Source of the DNA: Lachnospiraceae bacterium
Lineage (GTDB): Bacteria; Bacillota; Clostridia; Lachnospirales; Lachnospiraceae
DNA length: 36,728 nucleotides
Assembly (NCBI GenBank): GCA_030531165.1
Contig: JAUNOI010000007.1
Span: 17,654 to 54,381 of the forward strand
Direction of reading: 5' to 3'
The translations under genes were made by a program, and so were the position numbers. The notes under the pieces are model-generated. The model was not told the origin of the DNA, made no database searches, and worked only from the letters and a program-made list of their open reading frames with translations. Shown one piece after another: positions 26,758-35,122 of the stretch. Position 1 is the first letter of the stretch. Every line of letters starts with the position of its first letter.

Positions 26758-27375
26758 ATGAAAAATCATTTTATCATTTCCGTCGGCTGTGAATACGGCT
26801 GTTACGGAGCGGAAATCGGAAAGAGGATCGCAAGAGATTTTGGTATTGCTTATTATGATAGAACCTTAATAGATGAAATTATGGAGGAAGCAGGTTTTTC
26901 CAAAGATTTGACGGAAAAGGCAGAAGCAGGTGTGGATATTCGGGGAAAAGCAATGAAATCGGCACAGGCATCAGGTGCACCAACTCAGTATATGAATCTG
27001 ACGAAACGAATGGTCTATATTCAGACAGAGGTAATTAAGAAACTGGCTGCAAGGGGCTCCTGCGTATTTATTGGGAGATGCTCTGATTATATTTTAAGGG
27101 AGCAGGACAATTGCTTAAATGTATTTATTTATGCGCCGACTGAAGTGAGGATCAAAAATGTAATGGAAGAACATGATCTTTCCCGTGATGACGCCATTCT
27201 TCTTATAGAGAAAAATGATGAAATGTTCCATGCAAGATATAAGCAGATGACAGGAACCTACCGAGGCGATCGCCATAACAGACATTTTTTGATTGATTCC
27301 AGTCTTTTAGGAATAGAAGAAACTGCAAAGCTGGTAGAAGAAATTGCTAAAAAAGTATTTGAGAGAGAGGAGTAA
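26758..27375 (+). CDS. Cytidylate kinase-like family protein, altered P-loop
   Basis: The 205-residue protein follows the cytidylate-kinase-like family layout: start strand and P-loop, ARDFGIAYYDRTLIDE, a middle with YIQTEVIKKLAARGSCVFIGRCSDYIL, and NVFIYAPTEVRIKNVME. Family members usually open with I-G-R-E-x-G-S-G-G-R-E-I-G. Here the segment is VGCEYGCYGAEIG, with several changes in the phosphate loop. I chose the ATG at 26758, with AAAGGAG upstream, over a TTG at 26725. It is 5 bases from the permease gene, so they share a transcript. The role in the locus is unknown; nucleotide binding may be weak or lost. Confidence 0.85.
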   Translation: MKNHFIISVGCEYGCYGAEIGKRIARDFGIAYYDRTLIDEIMEEAGFSKDLTEKAEAGVDIRGKAMKSAQASGAPTQYMNLTKRMVYIQTEVIKKLAARGSCVFIGRCSDYILREQDNCLNVFIYAPTEVRIKNVMEEHDLSRDDAILLIEKNDEMFHARYKQMTGTYRGDRHNRHFLIDSSLLGIEETAKLVEEIAKKVFEREE

Positions 27376-27380
27376 GCAGA

Positions 27381-28922
27381 ATGGAAAAAAAGAAATCTTC
27401 AGAATTTGATAAAGTACTTGGCGCATGGGACATCCTCGTGATTGCTTTTGGCGCAATGATCGGTTGGGGCTGGGTAGTGTCCTCCGGTGAATGGATTGGA
27501 ATGGGAGGCGTTGTCGGTGCAGCAATTGGTTTTGGCATTGGCGGTATTATGGTATTTTTCGTAGGGCTTACTTATGCAGAGCTGACCGGAGCCATGCCGC
27601 AATGCGGAGGCGAGCATGTTTTCAGCCATCGTGCGATGGGACCTATGGGCTCTTTCGTCTGTACATGGATGATTATCCTTGGTTATGTCAGCGTAGTCTG
27701 CTTTGAGGCTTGTGCGCTGCCGACCATTATTACCTATATTTTTCCTTCTTTTTTAAAAGGATATTTGTATACGGTAGCCGGATTTGATATTTATGCCTCA
27801 TGGTTGGCTGTTGCCGTTGCTGTTTCTATTTTTATGACGTATATTAATATTCGCGGCGTAAAAACAGCAGCGATTCTGCAAACGATTCTTACGGTGATTA
27901 TCGGCGGTGTCGGCATCCTTTTGATTGCAGCTTCCGCCATAAATGGAGATATGAGTAATCTTTCCGGTCAGTTTTTTGTCGGGGATTCCACCGGAAGTAT
28001 GGTGAAAGGTGTTTTAGCTGTTGCCGTAATGACTCCTTTTTATTTTATTGGTTTTGATGTGATTCCGCAGGCAGCTGAGGAAATTGATGTGCCGCTGAAA
28101 AAGATTGGAAAGATCCTGGTGCTGTCTATTGTTATGGCAGTTGTATTTTATGCATTGATCATTCTTGCAGTCGGACACATTCTGAATCCGCAGGAAATAC
28201 TGACTTCTCAGAGTGGAATTGGATTGGTTACGGCAGATGCTATGGGAAAAGCATTCAATTCAACGGTGATGGCGAAAGTAATCATCGTCGGCGGTATGTG
28301 CGGTATTGTGACAAGCTGGAACTCTTTCTTGATGGGAGGAAGCCGTGCCATGTATTCCATGGCAGAATCTTATATGATTCCGTACACCTTTGCAAAATTA
28401 CATCCGAAATATAAGACCCCGGTAAATTCTCTTTATCTGATCGGTATTCTTTCTGTTCTGGCGCCTTTTGCGGGAAGAAAGATGCTGGTATGGATTGTCG
28501 ATGCCGGTAACTTCGGATGCTGTATTGCTTACTGTATGGTTTCGATCTCTTTTCTTATTTTGAGAAAAAGAGAGCCGGAAATGGAACGTCCGTACAAGGT
28601 GAAGAATTATAAATTTATTGGTACTATGGCAGTATTGATGTCCGGATTTATGGTGGCTATGTACATGATTCCAGGATCTGGTGCTGCACTGGTATGGCAG
28701 GAATGGCTAATGGCAGGTGGCTGGTGCATTCTCGGTGTGGTATTTTGTATCGTATGTAAAAAGCAATACAAGGAGAAATTTGGTATCCTTGTGGAGATTA
28801 TCTCGGATGAGGATGCGGTTGTCCTTCAGTCCAGCGATGAAGAACTTTCAGCAGCTCTTGATGCAGCGATCGATGCGGCAATTACCAAGATTTTATCCCA
28901 GAGAACGGTACATTTTGAATAA
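27381..28922 (+). CDS. APC superfamily amino acid permease
   Basis: A 513-residue membrane protein with about 12 helices. It starts with a short charged N-terminus and the APC motif GAWDILVIAFGAMIGWGWVV. YAELTGAMPQCGGEHVFSHRAMGP and MTPFYFIGFDVIPQAAEEIDVP are further strong APC signatures, the latter lying at the cytoplasmic loop after helix 6. The C-terminal 35 residues are acidic and helical (EEIS/AALDAAIDAAI) and soluble. GAGGAG lies upstream. In context it would import the amino acid or amine used by the aminotransferases. The substrate cannot be told. Confidence 0.92.
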   Translation: MEKKKSSEFDKVLGAWDILVIAFGAMIGWGWVVSSGEWIGMGGVVGAAIGFGIGGIMVFFVGLTYAELTGAMPQCGGEHVFSHRAMGPMGSFVCTWMIILGYVSVVCFEACALPTIITYIFPSFLKGYLYTVAGFDIYASWLAVAVAVSIFMTYINIRGVKTAAILQTILTVIIGGVGILLIAASAINGDMSNLSGQFFVGDSTGSMVKGVLAVAVMTPFYFIGFDVIPQAAEEIDVPLKKIGKILVLSIVMAVVFYALIILAVGHILNPQEILTSQSGIGLVTADAMGKAFNSTVMAKVIIVGGMCGIVTSWNSFLMGGSRAMYSMAESYMIPYTFAKLHPKYKTPVNSLYLIGILSVLAPFAGRKMLVWIVDAGNFGCCIAYCMVSISFLILRKREPEMERPYKVKNYKFIGTMAVLMSGFMVAMYMIPGSGAALVWQEWLMAGGWCILGVVFCIVCKKQYKEKFGILVEIISDEDAVVLQSSDEELSAALDAAIDAAITKILSQRTVHFE

Positions 28923-28948
28923 TCAGATCGAAAGGAATGGATATAAAA

Positions 28949-30085
28949 ATGAATTTTAATTATTATTTACCGGTAAATATTATGTTTGGTTGCGGAAAGA
29001 CAGCAGAAGTGGGGGAGATAGCCAAGCCTTATGGTAAAAAGGCATTGATCGTCACAGGAAAATCCAGTGCAAAAAGATCCGGTCTTTATGATAAAGTAAA
29101 CGACAGTCTGAAAGCAGCCGGAATAGAAAGCATTTTATTTGATAAGGTAACTCAAAATCCATTGACTACTACAGCAATCGAAGGAGCGGAGTTTGCGAAG
29201 AAAAATAACTGTGATGTAGTCGTGGCCATCGGAGGTGGCAGCATCATGGATTGTGCCAAAGCGATTGCATTCCTGGCAGTCAATGACGGTGATATTAACG
29301 ATTATATATTTAATAGAGAAAAAAGCGATGAAGCGCTTCCTCTGGTGCTGATTCCGACCACATGTGGAACCGGATCCGAGGGCAATGGTTTTGCGGTTCT
29401 GACCAATCCGGATAATGGTGATAAAAAATCGCTTCGCTCCAATGCAGTCATTGCAAATGCATCTATCGTGGATCCGGAATCCATGACGACTATGCCGAAG
29501 CGGGTTCTCGCTTCTGTTGGTTTCGATGCTCTGTGTCACAGCATGGAGGCATATACTTCGAGAATTTCACAGCCATTTACGGATGCGCTCGCTCTCTATG
29601 CCATTGAGCTGATTGCCGATAGCCTGATCGATTTGTATGAGGGTTCCGCTGATATGGAAAAATGGGAAAAACTGACTATTGCCAGCACGATTGGAGGCAT
29701 GGTTATTAATCAGGCTGGGGTCACCCTCGCCCATGGTATGGAGCATCCGGCATCCGGCTTAAAAGATATTGTACACGGTCACGGACTTGCGGCCCTAACC
29801 CCGGCAATCGTGGAGGCTTCCTGGAAAGGAGCCGAGGATAAATTTGCCCGGATTTCCAGATTGTTGGGAGGAAGTGGTGCATCCGACTGTGCCGCTGCGA
29901 TCCGATCTCTTCTTAAAAGAATCGATATGGATATTACCCTTTCTGATCTGGGGATTTCTGAAGAGGATATTCCGTGGATGGCAGAAAACTGTATGAAAGT
30001 ATCCGCCGCTTCCGTGGCAAACAATCCGGTGGTATTTACTCAGAAAGAGATTGCAGAAATTTACCGCAGATCAATGGAAAGATAG
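28949..30085 (+). CDS. Iron-containing alcohol dehydrogenase
   Basis: A group III NAD(P)H-dependent alcohol dehydrogenase of 378 residues. It has VGGGSIMD-like VAIGGGSIMDCAKA, LIPTTCGTGSEG, and four metal ligands with correct spacing: Asp193, His197 (FDALCHSMEAY), His262 (LAHGMEHP) and His276 (VHGHG). The start at 28949 is preferred because the in-frame ATG at 28937 abuts its own AAAGGA. In this locus it would reduce the aldehyde or semialdehyde from the transaminases to an alcohol or hydroxy acid, recycling NADH. The relevant enzymes are 4-hydroxybutyrate dehydrogenase, lactaldehyde and sulfoacetaldehyde reductases; none can be singled out. Confidence 0.9.
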   Translation: MNFNYYLPVNIMFGCGKTAEVGEIAKPYGKKALIVTGKSSAKRSGLYDKVNDSLKAAGIESILFDKVTQNPLTTTAIEGAEFAKKNNCDVVVAIGGGSIMDCAKAIAFLAVNDGDINDYIFNREKSDEALPLVLIPTTCGTGSEGNGFAVLTNPDNGDKKSLRSNAVIANASIVDPESMTTMPKRVLASVGFDALCHSMEAYTSRISQPFTDALALYAIELIADSLIDLYEGSADMEKWEKLTIASTIGGMVINQAGVTLAHGMEHPASGLKDIVHGHGLAALTPAIVEASWKGAEDKFARISRLLGGSGASDCAAAIRSLLKRIDMDITLSDLGISEEDIPWMAENCMKVSAASVANNPVVFTQKEIAEIYRRSMER

Positions 30086-30130
30086 GGTAATACATGATAG
30101 TGAATGTTGGCAAGCAGGAAAAGAAAAACT

Positions 30131-30159
30131 CACCAAACTATGGATGTCTGCATATATTA
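30131..30159 (+). promoter_or_regulatory. Sigma-K-like promoter of the DUF2935-oxidase operon
   Basis: CACC (30131-30134), a 16-base spacer and CATATATTA (30151-30159) match the Bacillus sigma-K consensus mACm-16/17-CATAnnnTA, active late in the mother cell of sporulating cells. I see no good sigma-A pair in the 110 bases before the operon. The motif is short and AT-rich, so chance is possible. Confidence 0.45.
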
Positions 30160-30195
30160 TAAGAAATTCTATAAAATAATAAGGTATGCAGGAAA

Positions 30196-31101
30196 ATGAA
30201 AAAATATGTAACAACATCACTAGAAACACATTTATTTTTTGGCAGAATTATGCGTGAACATGCACTGTTTCTTTTGGCTGCCTTTCCGGCAGGGGAAACA
30301 GGCTATAGAAATAAAGCGGACTGGTTTCGTGCACAGTTTGAAAAGACGTTAGAGCGGACAGTACAGCTTGCCGATGGAATGGTCGGAGAAGATGTACTAT
30401 GTTCGGGAGAAGTATTCACAGAATTTACGGAAATGGCAGAAATGCAGACAAGAAGACTGACAAAGATTCCAATTGATATCCGGATTACCAGGGCAGAAAA
30501 AAAACTGCGTGCGGGCCGTGGAATATGTCAGGATAAAAAGATGATGCAGCAGGTAAAGAAGCTGAATCAGAATGTCCTGTATCTGTTAAAAGGGTTGATC
30601 GCGTTTAAAAAGAAAATATTGCAGGAGGTTACAGCATGTGATCTATACACATCCAATTATCCGTTGCTGATTGAGCATATTCTTCGGGAGGCAAACTTGT
30701 ATTATCAGATCATAACTGAGCTGGAAGAAAAAGGATATATGATGTCGAAAGATTTGAAAAAGGCAGAACTGTTCTGGAATCAGATTATGATGGAACATGC
30801 GATGTTTATTCGGGGGCTGCTTGATCCGACAGAATGTGAGCTTATGAAAACGGCGGATGCTTTCGCCGAGGACTATTGCCGTCTGTTGGAAGAGGCAAGA
30901 AAACAGGATTGCAAGACCATAGATGAACAGACAAGAAAGACATTGGAAATAACGGAGCAGTACCGTGATTTTAAGGCAGCAGGTACAAAAGGAATTACAG
31001 GCTGCGACGTACGCTCCGTTATTCTGCCTTTGCTGGCAGACCATGTACTTCGAGAAGCAAATCATTATCTCCGAATTCTGAAAAATGAAGGGAGGAAATA
31101 G
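30196..31101 (+). CDS. DUF2935 protein (tandem four-helix bundle)
   Basis: The 301 residues are helical and form two similar halves. The first has LFFGRIMREHALFL (about residue 13) and PLLIEHILREANLYYQII (about 155-172). The second has LFWNQIMMEHAMFIRGLLD (about 193) and PLLADHVLREANHYLRIL at the end. The conserved E-H pairs in each half recall a ferritin-like metal site; DUF2935 has no settled function. There is no signal peptide. It is three bases before the multicopper oxidase and clearly forms an operon with it, which points to metal handling or spore-related work. The start has only a close AGGA. Confidence 0.85.
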   Translation: MKKYVTTSLETHLFFGRIMREHALFLLAAFPAGETGYRNKADWFRAQFEKTLERTVQLADGMVGEDVLCSGEVFTEFTEMAEMQTRRLTKIPIDIRITRAEKKLRAGRGICQDKKMMQQVKKLNQNVLYLLKGLIAFKKKILQEVTACDLYTSNYPLLIEHILREANLYYQIITELEEKGYMMSKDLKKAELFWNQIMMEHAMFIRGLLDPTECELMKTADAFAEDYCRLLEEARKQDCKTIDEQTRKTLEITEQYRDFKAAGTKGITGCDVRSVILPLLADHVLREANHYLRILKNEGRK

Positions 31102-31104
31102 GTC

Positions 31105-34100
31105 ATGGAATTGTGTCAATATCCTTGTCAAAACAAGACTCGTTATTTTACCATCGAAGCGATACAGATTCCGATTGTATATAATCGCTATGGGGATTAT
31201 GATCCTGACGGACTTCTGTATGTGTTGGAAAAGGATTCGAAGAGAATACAGGAAGAGGCCATCCGCAGATTCGAACAGATGCCGCCTCAGCCCTATGAGG
31301 AAGTACAGCCGCTGGTGCTCCGCGTGAATCTCGGTGATACAGTCAAAATACGTTTTCGCAATCCGCTGAATCGCAGGCTGTCGATTCATGTACAGGGGCT
31401 TTCATATGATGTGATGAGTTCCGACGGCACCAGCGCAGGGTTTAATCAGGACAGCACTACAAACCATGAAATTGTATACACGTGGTATGCCGGTACAGAG
31501 GGCGTTTTTCTATTTAATGATATGGCAGATGCCAGAAGCAGTGAAGAAGCTACCAATATCCATGGACTTTTTGGTGCAGTGATTGTGGAGCCGCCCGGTG
31601 CAAAATGGTTTCATCCTCAGACAGGGGAAGAAATGGAAAGCGGATTGATGGCGGATATTTATCAGCCAGGGAAGCCGGCTTTTCGGGAATATTCGGTGTT
31701 CTTTCATGATGAACTGGAGATTCTGGATAAAGATGGAAATCCTCCTGTGGACCACAGGACAGGTCTGCCTTCGTCCACAACGGCAATCAGCTATCGATCA
31801 GAGCCTATGAGAAACCGAATGCCGATGACCCATGATCCGGCGGATTCGGGTGAAGAAGTCTCTATGAGTTCCTGGGTATACGGGGATCCGGCGCCTCCGA
31901 TCCTTAGAGCATATGTAGGGGATCCGGCAAAAATCCGTCTGATCCATGGAGGAATCAAGGAAACACACGTGTTCCACCTCCACAATCACCAGTGGAGGCT
32001 GGAGCCAGAGAATCCGGTCTCTACGATTATTGATTCGATTACAATAAGTCCACAGGAATGCTATACATTGGATATTTTGTATGGAGCAGGAAGTTTAAAT
32101 CGGGTAATTGGCGATGTGATTTTCCACTGTCATTTGTATCCGCATTTTCATGAGGGTATGTGGACTTTATGGAGAATTCATGACCGGCTGGAAGACGGAA
32201 GTGGGAAATTGCCGGATGGAACTCCTGTTCCGGCACTTCTTCCATTAAAAGACCGGGAACGGCCATTGAAAAAGGATGAGTGCCATCCGGGATATCCTAA
32301 TTTTATCTGTGGAGAGGTGGGGATGCCGCCGCGCCAGCCGCCTTGCGGAGTGTTGGATGCAGAAGGAAATGTCGTAGAATGTCCAACACCTCTGGAAGAA
32401 GCGAACTTTGTGGAAAATGCAGCTCCGGGCGCATTGTATACGGAGACCTGTCCTTGCCATACAACAGGGGAATGTAGTGATAAAAAATGTGACGATTGTG
32501 AAGAGTGCAGTGATTGTCAAAGATGTCCAAAGACAGATGCATCGTGTGAAAATGTAAAAGTATTTGAAATCGCGCTTATACAAGCGAAGCTCACATACAA
32601 TCAATACGGCTGGCACGATCCGGAAGGACGTTTTTTCGTCTTAAAAGAGGAACTGGAGCGTCACGGTGGTCTGGAATCCTATATCCGTCTTGTGGAAGAG
32701 CAGAAAATTCAGGTAGAGCCGCTGGTAATCCGTGCGAATGCAGGAGATTGTATTGAACTGCGTACCACGAATCTGCTGCCGGAATTTCTGGAGGAAAATG
32801 CATTTCAGCTTAAGACCAGAACAGACATTGCAGGCCACCATGTGCACCTGGTGAAATTCGATACAATTACTTCCGATGGAGCGGCAAACGGCTGGAATAA
32901 TATTGCGGGGGCAAGAAAATATGAAACGTTAGTGGAACGATTTTTTGCCGACGAAGAATTGCGGACCGTATTTTTTCATGACCATTTGTTTGCGAATGCA
33001 CATCAGCTGCATGGCGTGTTTGGCGCATTGATAATAGAGGAGGCAGGTGCAACTTTCCATGATATACGAAACGGAGAAGAGCTGAAATTTGGAACGCAGG
33101 CGGTGATTCGGAGGCGAGATGGCTCATCGTTCCGGGAGTTTACTCTCTTTGTTCACGATTTTGCGTTTTTATTTGATAAAAACGGAAAACCACTCAATGC
33201 TCCTGCGGTTCCCGGCTCTCATGATGATCCGGGAGTGATGGGAATCAATTATCGCGCGGAACCAATGCGGGAGAGATTGAAAAGGGATGGTGATCCCGCC
33301 TATATTTTCAGTTCTTTCGTGCATGGCGATCCGGCAACCCCTGTTTTGGAAACGTATCCGGGAGATGAACTGATGATCCGCCTGATAGATGGGGCACATG
33401 AAGAACAGCATGTATTTAATGTTATCGGAATGTCATGGAGAAAAGAAGTGGCGGATGATAGATCCCCACTGGCAACGTCACAGACAATCGGAGTTTCAGA
33501 GGCATTCAATTTGAACATCAAAGAACCATATCAGGCGGGGGACTATCTGTATTATTTCGGCGGCATTGATGACGCATGGCTTGGTCTCTGGGGAATCATT
33601 CGTGCTTATGATAAATATCAGGAATGCCTGAAACCGCTCTGCAAAGGAAAAGATATGATTCTTCCGCTCCCTCCATGTCCGGGCAAGGATGATGTGGTAA
33701 GGCGCTATGAAGTGGCAGCAATCCAGACAAAACTGGTCTATAACAAGTATGGAGATCATGACCCGGATGGGCTGATTTTTGTCCCTTTGGAGGATGTAGA
33801 TCTTGTATTTGCAGGGAAATATACTCCGAAGCCTTTGATACTGCGCGCAAATGTCGGAGACTGGCTGGAGGTTGTTTTGCATAATATGTGGGATCCGAAC
33901 CGTCCGGTGCCTTATTTTGATTATCCGAGAGTACCGCTTGAACTGAAGCATAAGCCATCAAACAGGGTTTCTTTGAATCCACAGTTTCTGCAGTATGACC
34001 CTGTCTGTGATTCAGGAATCAATGTGGGATATAATCCAAAAGAGCAGACCGTTGGAATTGGTGAAAGCAAACGCTATTTCTGGAAAGCAGACCGGGAATA

Positions 34101-34842
34101 CGGAGCCTGTATATTACAGTCATTTGGAGATATGCGGAATCACAGGTATCATGGATTGTTCGGGGCGGTGATTATAGAACCTGCAGGGGCAGAATGGTAT
34201 GAAAACTTTACGAAAAAGAAAAATCCATTTGCAGAACAGGCGGTGATTACAGCGCCGGGAACAGAAAGTTTTCGGGAATATGTGTTGTTTATTCAGAATG
34301 GGATCCGACTTCTGGATACAGAGGGAAATCTGATTCAAACCGCAGCAGCGGACAGTGAGGAGCCAGTTGACCCGGAAGATACGGGAGAAAAAGGCTACAA
34401 TTATCGGTCAGAGCGATTTGCAAACCGACTGATGAGGGACGCACGGGTATGGAAAGTGTTCAGCAGCAGGATTCATGGTGATCCGGCAACGCCTATATGG
34501 AAGGCTTATTCCGGTGATCGCGTAATTTTTCGAACCATGATGCCAGCGGATAAGCCAAGGAATGTATCATTGACTGTCCACGGACATTTATGGCGAGAAC
34601 AGCCAAATGATGCTCTGTCCAGGGAAATCCCGCTCCAGGGAGGAATCAGTGTCGGAAACCGGTTTGATATGGAACTGAAGGATGGGGCCTCCTGTCCGGG
34701 GGATTATCTGTACCGTTCAGGAAGTCTGGCATGGGATGTTGAATCGGGTATGTGGGGTATTTTCCGTGTGATGAAACATTCGATCAGATGCAGATGTAAA
34801 GAAATGTGCGGAAGGTTTTTAAACTGTATAAAGAAAGGATAA
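31105..34842 (+). CDS. Giant multicopper oxidase, three-repeat permuted type
   Basis: The 1245 residues have no signal peptide and show three repeats, each starting I-Q-x-x-x-x-Y-N-x-Y-G-x-x-D-P-x-G (near 19, 491 and 872) and later S/R-x-x-x-GDP motifs. This fits six cupredoxin domains, as in ceruloplasmin and MnxG. One copper set is visible. Repeat 1, second half: HVFHLH (His288, His291, His293) and HCHLYPHFHEGM (His341, Cys342, His343, His347, Met352). Repeat 2, first half: HVH (579, 581) and HDH (625, 627). Together that is a full T1 plus T2/T3 site, in permuted order. The other halves lack ligands. A nine-cysteine linker (449-481) lies between. GGAGG precedes the ATG. MnxG-like metal oxidation or spore-coat laccase work is inferred. 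Confidence 0.88.
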   Translation: MELCQYPCQNKTRYFTIEAIQIPIVYNRYGDYDPDGLLYVLEKDSKRIQEEAIRRFEQMPPQPYEEVQPLVLRVNLGDTVKIRFRNPLNRRLSIHVQGLSYDVMSSDGTSAGFNQDSTTNHEIVYTWYAGTEGVFLFNDMADARSSEEATNIHGLFGAVIVEPPGAKWFHPQTGEEMESGLMADIYQPGKPAFREYSVFFHDELEILDKDGNPPVDHRTGLPSSTTAISYRSEPMRNRMPMTHDPADSGEEVSMSSWVYGDPAPPILRAYVGDPAKIRLIHGGIKETHVFHLHNHQWRLEPENPVSTIIDSITISPQECYTLDILYGAGSLNRVIGDVIFHCHLYPHFHEGMWTLWRIHDRLEDGSGKLPDGTPVPALLPLKDRERPLKKDECHPGYPNFICGEVGMPPRQPPCGVLDAEGNVVECPTPLEEANFVENAAPGALYTETCPCHTTGECSDKKCDDCEECSDCQRCPKTDASCENVKVFEIALIQAKLTYNQYGWHDPEGRFFVLKEELERHGGLESYIRLVEEQKIQVEPLVIRANAGDCIELRTTNLLPEFLEENAFQLKTRTDIAGHHVHLVKFDTITSDGAANGWNNIAGARKYETLVERFFADEELRTVFFHDHLFANAHQLHGVFGALIIEEAGATFHDIRNGEELKFGTQAVIRRRDGSSFREFTLFVHDFAFLFDKNGKPLNAPAVPGSHDDPGVMGINYRAEPMRERLKRDGDPAYIFSSFVHGDPATPVLETYPGDELMIRLIDGAHEEQHVFNVIGMSWRKEVADDRSPLATSQTIGVSEAFNLNIKEPYQAGDYLYYFGGIDDAWLGLWGIIRAYDKYQECLKPLCKGKDMILPLPPCPGKDDVVRRYEVAAIQTKLVYNKYGDHDPDGLIFVPLEDVDLVFAGKYTPKPLILRANVGDWLEVVLHNMWDPNRPVPYFDYPRVPLELKHKPSNRVSLNPQFLQYDPVCDSGINVGYNPKEQTVGIGESKRYFWKADREYGACILQSFGDMRNHRYHGLFGAVIIEPAGAEWYENFTKKKNPFAEQAVITAPGTESFREYVLFIQNGIRLLDTEGNLIQTAAADSEEPVDPEDTGEKGYNYRSERFANRLMRDARVWKVFSSRIHGDPATPIWKAYSGDRVIFRTMMPADKPRNVSLTVHGHLWREQPNDALSREIPLQGGISVGNRFDMELKDGASCPGDYLYRSGSLAWDVESGMWGIFRVMKHSIRCRCKEMCGRFLNCIKKG

Positions 34843-34858
34843 CAGAGGGAAATAGCCC

Positions 34859-34886
34859 TTGACAAAAAGACCTATCTTGATATAAT
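34859..34886 (+). promoter_or_regulatory. Strong promoter after the oxidase gene
   Basis: Perfect -35 TTGACA (34859-34864), 16-base spacer, perfect -10 TATAAT (34881-34886). Start near 34893. Confidence 0.85.
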
Positions 34887-34892
34887 AATAAT

Positions 34893-34982
34893 GCTTGCTC
34901 GGAGGGCAAATCATTCGATAGAAATGGTGGGCTGGATAAGGCAACAGAATGAAACATCTGTTACTTGTCCAGCCTTTTTTGC
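34893..34982 (+). ncRNA. Candidate 90-base terminated transcript
   Basis: From the strong promoter to the T-run is only 90 bases. The RNA would hold a small TTGCTC/GGGCAA hairpin, a CATT/AATG hairpin, then a long terminator (GGCTGGATAAG at 34930-34940 with 34964-34974, inner AACAGA/TCTGTT) and T6. No coding region is evident. It may be a small RNA, or the first half of a two-part leader for the MATE gene. Confidence 0.45.
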
Positions 34983-35016
34983 TTTTGTATTTTACGTAGT
35001 TAAGCAGTTTATAAGT

Positions 35017-35109
35017 CATCGGAGGATTTACGGCCGTAGCCGTAAAATCGAGGAAGATGTCGGGTGCGCTCGGTTATTTAAAGGAAAAACCGGGCGTAAT
35101 TTTTATTTT
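35017..35109 (+). promoter_or_regulatory. Structured MATE leader, possible guanidine-IV (mepA) riboswitch
   Basis: CATC (35017) pairs with GATG (35056), enclosing a purine-rich internal loop and an eight-pair hairpin TTTACGGC/GCCGTAAA with CGTA loop. The 3' part GGGTGCGCTCGG overlaps the left arm of a terminator (CGCTCGGTT 35067-35075 with AACCGGGCG 35088-35096, then a T-rich tail) ending just before the ribosome binding site. A hairpin competing with a terminator arm is the ON-switch layout. The mepA motif, guanidine-IV, is found before MATE genes of Firmicutes, but I assign it from memory of context and shape, not by alignment. Confidence 0.5.
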
Positions 35110-35122
35110 AAGGAGGAACAAT

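Noticed and set aside
30643..31389. A 248-codon minus-strand frame
   Set aside because: It lies fully opposite the DUF2935 and oxidase genes, has no ribosome binding site, and its product shows no domain.
34893..35109. FMN, TPP or purine riboswitch before the MATE gene
   Set aside because: None of the conserved core sequences of those classes is present.
35057..35122. A 22-codon N-terminal extension of the MATE protein
   Set aside because: It reads through the leader hairpin and terminator, and the ATG at 35123 has a strong AAGGAGG.
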